A stretch of 64,000 nt of DNA from positions 4,867,582-4,931,581 of the forward strand of contig CM055872.1 in assembly GCA_029582165.1 (NCBI GenBank). The letters are read 5' to 3'. This stretch comes from Portulaca oleracea. Its lineage: Eukaryota; Streptophyta; Magnoliopsida; Caryophyllales; Portulacaceae. The stretch's first letter is position 1, and each line of letters starts with the position of its first letter. The position numbers and the translations under genes are program-made. Shown one piece after another: positions 55,701-64,000 of this stretch. The notes under the pieces are model-generated. The model saw only the letters and a list, made by a program, of their open reading frames with translations, was not told the DNA's origin and ran no database searches.

Positions 55701-58700
55701 TTTTGTGTACGTGATATTCTTTTTATGATGTTTATGATGTTTTCCATATGTTTAATATGTGATCAGTATTCATGTCAGTGGGTGTTGATGATCACTGTTG
55801 ATGTTCACCATTGAGTAAGTTAATTTTGGTGTGCAGTGCTGCAGGTGATGATTTGCAATTGGGTACAGGCCCGACCTTACTGCCCCGCCCGTGCCACTGA
55901 GCTACCAACCGAACGACCATGGGGAATATGTTCCATTTTGTGCTATCCAGCTGAGGGGGTGACATTTTATGACATTGAAGAGGGGAAGAAGTGTTATGTT
56001 GGTTGGATGTATTTCGATTAGATTGGGCTGGCGTATTTTTGATGAATGAACTTCTGATGTCCTTTTCTATTCATATATACCATTTAGTTCAATTTTCACT
56101 ATGAGTTCAGTTGAAGTTCATTTGGCGTTCACTTGATTATAAGTTAATGGTTACATTTCATCGAGTTTATATCCAGTTTCAATGTTCATTACATGGGTTC
56201 ACTTGATTATATGTTAATTTGGAGTTAATTTGGCGTTCACTTAATTATAAGTTAATGGTTACATTTCATTGTTACTTTATGTTCATTATATGGGTCATGA
56301 TGTCCATTTCATGATAACTTGATGTTCATTTCATTGTCACTTGATGTTCTTTATAGTATAGCTTGATGTTCATTTTAAATTTACTTGATGTTCATTTTAA
56401 TTTCACTTAATGTTCATTTTCATCGAGTATATATCAACTTTTAATATTCACAACGAGCATTTGATGTACATCATGAATTCACTGGACGTCCATGTGATTA
56501 TAGTTTGATGTTCATTTCAAACTAATTCACCACCCTTGCCCAAATGTTACGATTGGGATGTACATTTGATGTTCAATTGATGTTTATTTTCATATCCATA
56601 GATGTTCATCCCAGTATGACTAGATGATCATTTCATATTCACTTGATGTTTATTTTCATTCTTCGTAGATATTTAATGCTATTTAGGGTCCTATTGATCA
56701 TTTAATACGGATTGATCATTTATGTTAATTTCATGTTCACTTAATGTTTAATCCAAACAGTTCATTTTTAGTGTGTAGGGTTGAGTATTGCATTTGATGT
56801 TCATTCCAATACAACTTGATGTTCATTTCATTATCACTTGATGTTCATTTTCTCATTTCAATTCGATATTTATTCAAGTATTGTTTGATGTTCATTTCAT
56901 TGTCACTTGATGTTCATTTCATTACCCATATTTGTTCACACAACGAATGCTTGCATGATGGGGTGTAGTGTTCATGTTTCTAACGTAGTGCATACAAAGT
57001 TCCCCTCAAGACAGTATAACTTGATGATCATTTCATGTTCATTTAATGTTCAATCCAAACAGTTCATTTTTAGTGTGCATGCTTAAGTATTGCATTTGAT
57101 GTTTCATTCCAGTACAACTTGATATTTATTTCATTTTCACTTGATGTTCATCTCATTACACATCTATGTTCACAAAATGAATACTTGCATACCATAAACG
57201 AACACAGTGCATACAAGTTCCCCTCAAGACATGTCTTAGCTGACAAAATGTAATGCAAAAGCTAACGAACACAAATTCAAGTTCCATACAAAGAGAATGG
57301 GAGAAATAAACTTCGTCAACTACAAACACTAAACAAATCAAAACGATGCGAGGTTGTTCATTCTGTTTCGATGCGTTGCTCTCGGTTGAATAGTGTCCTT
57401 CAAGTGGTTCGCCTCAAATGCAGACCTATATGACAAAACACTAAGGTTAGATGTGTCTTTCAATTTAGATGAACATAGATATTCATCAAGATGACCATCA
57501 TCAACTATGCTAGCCTAACTGAACATAACACAACACAACACAACATGAACATTGAACATACTATAAATGAACATCAGGATGTACTGAGATGAACAATAAT
57601 GTGTGTTCATCCTCACCTTTACCAAACCCACAGATTGAACAACTACTACTCAAAATTGAACATCAGGTTTGAATATTAAGCTAATAGGGCTATGCCCCAA
57701 TAATATAAATGAACATCAATTATGAACAATGAACATCAGCGTTTCCCCATAATTGACCAACTCTGAACATCATAAACAATATATTGAACATGAACATCAA
57801 GATTTCACCGTGAACATCCAATATGTCACCATAAACATCCAATATATTGAATATGAACATCCAATATGTCGAACATGATCATCATGTTTTCAGCATGAAT
57901 ATCCAGTATGTTGAACATGAACATCAAGATTTCACCGTGATCATCCAATATGTCATATACGAGCATCACCAATATTACAATGAAGATCAACTACATTAAC
58001 AACATGAACTGCACACTCGCACTATGAACATCTACCCATAACATAAATGAACATCAGAATTGTAACTATGAACATCCAGCATGACGACCATGAATAAGCA
58101 TATCACAAAATATGAACATCAAATATACTGATTTAGAACCCAATGACCATTGAACATAATCAATACTCTGAATTTCCACTAAAAAAGACTCATTAGCATC
58201 ACTGTGCAAACATGAACATTCGCTCGTCATCTTTGAACATCTATTATATTAACAACATGAATTGCACACAAACAATATGAACATCAGAATTGTAATTATG
58301 AACATCTTGCTTGACGTCTATGAACAACCATAACACAAAACATGAACATCAATTATAAGGGTCATGAACATCGAACGTACTGATTTAGAGCCTCAATAAC
58401 AATTCAACATAACCAATGCTATGAGTATCAACCAAAAATACTCATAAACATCATTGGTCCAAACATGAACATTCGCTCTTCATCTTTGAATAACTACTAA
58501 ATAACCTTGTCCAAGCCCATGATCATCATCTTTACTATCAAACTTCCAAACCCACCGATAGACATCTTCATCCAATTCAAAGATGCACCACAAGAAACCC
58601 ATGCTTTCAATATATTCAATTAACATCCAATGTATGCATTCAAAATGCATAACGAGAATCATATTACCTCATTCATTCATCTCCTCCCTCCATTGTTGAC

Positions 58701-59103
58701 AAACTAACACAGAAAATTCCAATTATGTATGGAATGGTACAATTTGGGCAAACAAACTGCAGACCTTTAGTCTGTGAAGATTGTTTAATCAAAAACCAAA
58801 AAAAAAATTAGGGTTTATGATGTTGATGGATGAAGATGTTGCAATTAATCATGGAGAAATTAAAATCTGAATTGAGAAGAAATGATTGAAAAGCTTACAA
58901 ATTGACAAACTCAAGGGATGAAGAAACTCAGAGGATGAAGAAAAAAATTGAACAACAAACCTTGAAACAACCCACGAACTACCGTTCAATTTTCCCAGAT
59001 GAATTCGCGCTACGGTTTATTCCTCCCTACCAATTTTCCAGATGAATTCGTCATGCTGTTCATCTATGGCCATTTTGATTAGTTTTTCAAAACTCAAATG
59101 ATT
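52742..59103. mobile_element. 6.3-kb hairpin element with ATGAACATC-type repeats
   Basis: Left DNA (53020-53930 and 55412-55640) reappears inverted at 57740-59103. Examples are GAACGGTAGTTCGTGGGTTG at about 53137 and its complement near 58975, and GACGAGCGAATGTTCATG at 53640 with its complement near 58215. The left interior is full of GATGTTCAT words and the right of ATGAACATC. The left end extends about 280 bp further (52742-53020), so the right end is truncated. Long TIRs suggest a Mutator-like origin. No transposase frame was recognised; a 61-codon ORF at 55836-56021 has no known domain. It is interrupted by a solo LTR. Confidence 0.7.
53932..55411. mobile_element. Solo LTR, 1480 bp, 5-bp TSD
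   Basis: Starts TGTACCAGCGG, ends GGGACTAAACA, flanked by exact CTCGT (53927-53931 and 55412-55416). The opposite hairpin arm shows the uninterrupted site at about 57945-57985, confirming the boundaries. A TATA-like CTATTTAAAC at about 54900 and palindromic TAGCGAACGCTACG words fit a large gypsy-type (Tat/Ogre-like) LTR. No internal region is present. Confidence 0.88.
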
Positions 59104-60304
59104 TGAACGTTTAAAACATATGGAAATCGTAATTGATTTGAACGTTTATATTTATAATAAAATATACACATGATATACATAAAAAAACATCATTCTACAC
59201 TTATTTTTATATCTTATTGCACTTGTATATGTATGATAATATTTTGTCCCGGCATTCAACTATATATTTTACACTTACGTACATAATTCTAAATATATAT
59301 AATTGATAATATTTCAGTAAATTTTATTTTCATTATATGAGAGTTTCACTGTTGATTTAATTTCTTGCCTAGTATAAGTTATCTTTTTCACTTTAAGGGC
59401 AAGTTTGTTCTTGCCTAGCTTGGTGCATGCGGGTCTAGTAGTTCTGAAAATAGTTTGTTGAGGAGATTATATAGATATTACTAGTTTTCTTCTAAAATTG
59501 ATTCAATAATGCAAGTTTATGTGATTCTACAACGATAGTCTTTCTTTCAAAATTCATTTATCACAATAAACAAATTTTGCAGCTTTAAAAGTTTGTGTTA
59601 TAAGTCATCGCAGTTCATGAAATAATAAAAAATGTCGAGGAACATAGTTAGTAGCCTAAAGAATATTTAAGGTTTAGAGCAATATGATATGAAATTTATC
59701 ATGAACTTTTTAAAGATAAGAATCTATATTATTAATGCTATATATGTTCGATTATTTACATGGAAGATGTTGTATAGATTTTTATTAATGAACATTTCTT
59801 CTTTTATCAAATAATAATTAAATCTAGCTACATAAATAGATCCAAAACCACATAAGTACATAACAGTTCACCTGCATGACATCGTCAACAACAATAATGT
59901 GAGTTTTCTTTTTTTAAAAGAAAAGGTATTTTAGTCAATCCTTTTTATTTGTAGAACTTATAATAGTTTAATTTTCTAATGCACTAAGTTTCAAATTATA
60001 TTTATATTTGTCAATACAAAACTAGATTAATTTGATTGTCCCAAAATATCTTAGACACTTAGACCCACAAAAATAAAAGTCGAAGACCCACACTCAAAAT
60101 TGTTACATCAACATTTCCATTCCCCTACGTTTGACAATATTGTCCTAAGGGTAAATAAAACTTTGGTACGTACCTTCTTTATCCCATGCTTATGTTTGCG
60201 TCATCACGTATATATCTTTCATAAAACTTCAGTAATTATAATGGAGCTCAAGATCCAAATTTCGATCGAATTGATCGAACTACGACCCTGTTTGAATCTC
60301 AAAG
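59104..60304. other. AT-rich intergenic DNA, upstream of the LUSTR gene
   Basis: I see no gene or clear repeat. The last few hundred bases should contain the promoter and leader of the gene at 60305. Confidence 0.5.
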
Positions 60305-63300
60305 ATGGGATATTATAATGGTGTGGAAATTACGATCATTTACATATTAATCATCATCTGTTTTTTGTCTTTAGGTTATCACCATGTAAATGCTTCTATT
60401 CATGAATACAAGAACGAAGGTTTCATACCTCGTTTCAATTCATTCTTCTTCCATGGCGGCAGTGAAGGTCTTTTCGCTTCCAAGCCTCTCATTTCCGATC
60501 ACCCTTCCTCCGATGACAACCCCCTCATCGGTAACTCCTTCATTAGGTATATACTTTTTCCTTGTCATTTCCGATCACCCTTCCTCCGATGATTTATCAT
60601 ATGAAATCAATATTATTATTAGATTCGCAACAAAAAAATTATACTATGAATATAATGTTGCAATTTTTTAATGAAACTATGTGAAAAAATAGTTGTCGAT
60701 GTAGTATACTAGAGACTGAAGAAAATCATTAATGATAAATAATAAAATGGAAAAAAATTGGCACTTTGGGTTTCCCGTCGCCTGCTTTTCTTGTCAAATA
60801 ACAACGGGTAGCAACATTTTAGCAAGTCTCTCCATGAGCAGTGATGTTTGTCGAGACATATCTGAATCTCTCGCCCTAGACACTGCATAATAAGAGTAGG
60901 ACCCAATGTGAAAGTTATTACTACACAATTTTGATAAATCTTTCTACAGACAGTGACATTGGGCAAATCTCTAAAATCTTAAAAACGTTCATGAGGGAAC
61001 TTGAACATTAATTGGCACATTAAGCAGGACCCAATAGTAATAGCTAGTTTTTGTTTTTGCGAGCGATTTCAACGAGTCCCTCCACGAACAATAATGCTTA
61101 GCAATGTCATTGAACTAGAATTTGAACTCACACTCTTACCAATATATGTGACATGCACCTGGAATTTACATTTCAAAATATTTGCAAATGAACAATCACA
61201 CTAAGAGTAAAAAATCTAATATCTTCAATTAAACCATCATATATTTTCTTTGGAGCAGAATCTCTAGGATCACGTAATAAGTTGCACACTTTTACTAATA
61301 CATGAATCAAACAAGTGTTGATTTACCCATGATTTCGGCATGTATACCCTTGATCTCTTAGGGAGCATTCGGTCGCAAAACCTTCCCGAAAAAGTCAGTC
61401 ATCTACTCATCTTTTTCAAGTCGACATACTTTCCCATCTTTAGTTATTCTCAATAGATGGAAAAACTTTAATGTGAAGCTCATTGTTTCACTCACAAGTT
61501 TAATAAACAGTTTCCTAAAAGAGTTAGGGATCGAAAGTCTTTCTTTTTTCTTTTTTGATAATAATCTTTTCTAGTAAACTACCAAACGCACCATCAATCT
61601 CTAACCATTGCTTCGGAACCCCATGCAAGATTCGAGTCCATAACCTTCACCCGACCAAGATCCTCCGCGGCCAACCAGAACCCGATGCAGCAACGTACCG
61701 GCCTGGTCGAAGCCATCGTGGTCGAAGTCAAAGACAGGGACAAGCTCGGCATGATCACCCCCCACTCGACCTCCACCACCATCACCATCTGCTGCACTCC
61801 GGAGCTCGCCAAAGACGGCGTCTGCAAAGTCGGCGAGGTCATCCTCCGGCCCAACCCGGACAAACCGGGCGGGTCATCCCCCCAGCGGATCCAGACATTC
61901 TTCGAGGGGGACAACACAGCCGCCAAAATGGTGCTCCGGAACATCCGGATCAACGCCACCGGGATGTACTACCTGTACTTTGTGGTCTGTGATCCGCAGT
62001 TGAAGGACACTGTGGTCAACGGCAGGACCGTGTGGCGGAACCCGCCAGGGTACCTGCCGGGGAAGATGACGCCGTTCGTGCCGTTCTTCGGGTTCATGTC
62101 GTTTGCGTATCTGCTGCTGGGGTTGGTCTGGTTCGTGCAGTTCCTCAAGTGCTGGAAGGATGTCATTCAGTTGCATTATCAGGTAATGTCAAAGTTAAGT
62201 TTGTTCATTGTAGTATATATATGCTTCTAGGTTTAGTTTGGTGGTCTTAGAGCTTGTGTTTTAAAAGCGGTAGTTATTTACTGACAGGGGACTCGGTCCT
62301 ACGTGGCAGACAGACCACGTAGGATTGTCACCGAGTTAGCCACCGTCGGAATATTTTTGGGTTCATTAGTGTCCAACGCCCTCTATAGTACAAAGTTCAG
62401 TATATTAGCATCCAAAAACCATTTTTTTCATAAAATAGTAGGCAGCGACTGGTTTCTAAATCTTGGGTCATTGGAACCAGTCTCTCTAAATTGTAAAATT
62501 TGGGAGTAGGTTTGCTACATCCAACCCTAATACCTCGCTTCAGTGGGATTTCAGAGTTATTGGTTTTGAATTTGGTTTTGAACATTTACATATTGTACGA
62601 TTTAGAACACAACATATACAATCTTTTGAACATAGCATACATAAACTTTTGAACATTGATATAGTGAGTGCACTATGTTATATGATCCTGGGACCATGAT
62701 CTAACTGTACGTTGCAGATAACGGCGGTGATTGGGCTAGGGATGACTGAGATGGCCCTGTGGTACTTCGAGTACTCCAACTTCAACTCGACAGGGACGAG
62801 ACCAATGGGAATCACCGTGTGGGCGGTGAGTTTCAGCGCGGTGAAGAAGACCGTGGCGCGCGTGCTTCTCCTAGTGGTTTCGATGGGGTATGGGGTTGTC
62901 AGGCCAACATTGGCTGGGATCACATCCAGGGTTTTGCTGCTTGGTGTCCTCTTCTTTATGGCTTCTGAGGCATTGGAGCTGGTTGAGCATTTGGGGAATG
63001 TGAATGACCTCAATGGGAGAGTGAAGTTTGTCTTTGTGCTCCCTGTTGCCCTACTTGATGCATTCTTCATCTTCTGGATCTTCTCTTCCTTGTCTAAGAC
63101 TCTTGAGAAGCTTCAGGTACGTGGGCCCCGCTTATGTCAGTTGTCCGACTTGAAAATCTGATTCAGTTTGACGTCAATGGCCGAGTTTTGCCGGTTACAG
63201 ACATTGTGGTTTTCTTATTTTTGGTGTCTGAACCTGAATTTAAGCGTGTTATAGTTTGCTTCATCCACGATATTGGTTTTGGTTTGGACATTGTCATATC

Positions 63301-64000
63301 ATACGATTTTGAACATAATGTGGTTTTGTTATTTCTTGTGTTGAACCCAAATTTAGGCTCGTTAGAGTTTATCTGATCCAAAATAGACTAGTAACAACGA
63401 ACATCAACTTTTGGTCCTATATCCGATCCGTCCGAGCCAAGATGACCATATTTTTTACAGCCTTATGTTGCATTAACAATCTTACCACAACAGACATTTC
63501 ATTGTCTTTTTCTTGTCAGATAAGAAAGAGCATGGTGAAACTTGAGTTATACCGAAAATTTACCAATTCACTCACAGTAGCTGTCCTGCTATCAGTTGTA
63601 TGGATTGGTTACGAGGTAATTCAATTAAAATGTCTATATATATGATGGTCTACAAGATCTTCCCTCTGAATTCATGGGCTGCTACTGAATTTAAGCTTGT
63701 ATGTAGGTGTACTTCAATGCATCAGACCCACTAAACGAAATGTGGCAAAGAGCTTGGATCATCCCTGCCTTCTGGACTGTGCTGTCTTACTGTCTGTTGG
63801 TTGTCATCTGCTTGCTCTTTGCTCCCTCTCATAACCAAACAAGGTACCCTCTCTTTCGGTTCAATTAGGATTGGCGAAATTCTGTCTGACGTAATAACCC
63901 AGATTTGTCTGACCCGGAAAAGCTTGGGAATGGTCACCGTAATTTAGTCCGAACTCATCAGACTTTTACATCTAACACCAACACATTGTTGCAGATATGC
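60305..64000 (+). CDS. Lung-seven-transmembrane (LUSTR/GOST) family protein, 5' part
   Basis: Exons 60305-60546, 61630-62182, 62718-63116, 63520-63615 and 63707-63843, and the first 6 bases of the next from 63995; the gene leaves the window. The N-terminus has a hydrophobic signal (IIYILIIICFLSLGYHHVNA) followed by SIHEYKNEGF and FNSFFFHGGSEGL. The extracellular or lumenal domain contains CCTPELAKDGVC and INATGMYYLYF. The seven-helix LUSTR domain starts near VPFFGFMSFAYLLLG and continues through MTEMALWYFEY, FNSTGTRPMGI and EKLQ|IRKSM. Family members (TMEM87/GPR107-like) sit in Golgi and endosomal membranes and are linked to trafficking. The closest Arabidopsis relatives I recall are At2g01070, At1g61670 and At1g72480. 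Exon 2 is markedly GC-rich compared with its surroundings. Introns 1 and 2 carry partial Stowaway and SINE-like repeats. Confidence 0.92.
62430..62580 (+). repeat. SINE-like repeat, copy G (LUSTR intron 2)
   Basis: TAGTAGGCAGCGACTGG, TTGGAACCAGTCTCTCT, GGTTTGCTACATCCAACC and GTGGGATTTCAGAGTTATTGG follow the common layout. Confidence 0.55.

Noticed and set aside
55836..56021. 61-codon ORF in the hairpin element
   Set aside because: Short, no recognised domain; might be captured gene DNA but nothing supports it.
55430..58480. Regularly recurring GATGTTCAT/ATGAACATC units as a CRISPR-like array
   Set aside because: Spacing and unit sequence are irregular, units are degenerate, and the context is a plant transposon.

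Overview
This window is nuclear DNA of a flowering plant, most likely a eudicot. The evidence is short GT-AG introns, plant-specific gene families, a nuclear tRNA-Pro and a dense load of plant transposons (Stowaway, hAT and Mutator-like MITEs, Ty1/copia and solo-LTR remnants, SINE-like repeats). Five protein genes could be assembled in full from exons, plus one that runs off the right edge. All intron phases agree.

Left part (1-30 kb), gene-rich. After a repeat-filled stretch (1-4.9 kb) come an EIF1AD-like OB-fold protein (5945-7828, +, 175 aa), a 19-exon SHPRH-type helicase/E3 ligase (10341-21265, +, 1663 aa), a two-exon 60-aa QCR10-like subunit of respiratory complex III (24638-22379, -), a tRNA-Pro(AGG) (24843-24914, +) and a TrhO-like rhodanese protein of the STR7 type (29469-25872, -, 454 aa). 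A group III WRKY factor resembling WRKY55 follows (36025-33020, -, 322 aa). From memory, these are the neighbours found at Arabidopsis At2g40780, At2g40770, At2g40765, At2g40760 and At2g40740, so this is a conserved gene block. The WRKY54/70-type neighbour expected between the last two was not found.

Middle part (36-60 kb), a transposon-dominated gap without host genes. It holds nested Mutator-like elements with perfect 9-bp target duplications, a LINE-like insertion with a 23-bp target duplication, copia fragments (including one intact gag-protease ORF), a CACTA-like element, a 6.3-kb hairpin-shaped element full of ATGAACATC-type repeats, and a 1,480-bp solo LTR inserted in one arm of that hairpin. 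A nearly identical 1.06-kb inverted repeat (30938-31996 and 47205-48268) brackets the WRKY gene and part of this gap.

Right part (60.3-64 kb). The 5' portion of a lung-seven-transmembrane (LUSTR/GOST) receptor-family gene (+) runs off the window. As far as I recall its Arabidopsis relatives are not in the At2g407xx block, so colinearity seems to end inside the transposon gap.

The genes are unrelated in function (translation/RNA, DNA-damage tolerance, respiration, tRNA modification or sulfur chemistry, defence or senescence transcription, membrane trafficking). No operon-like cooperation is implied. The most informative novelty lies in the repeat architecture, where target-site duplications and nesting give a relative order of events.
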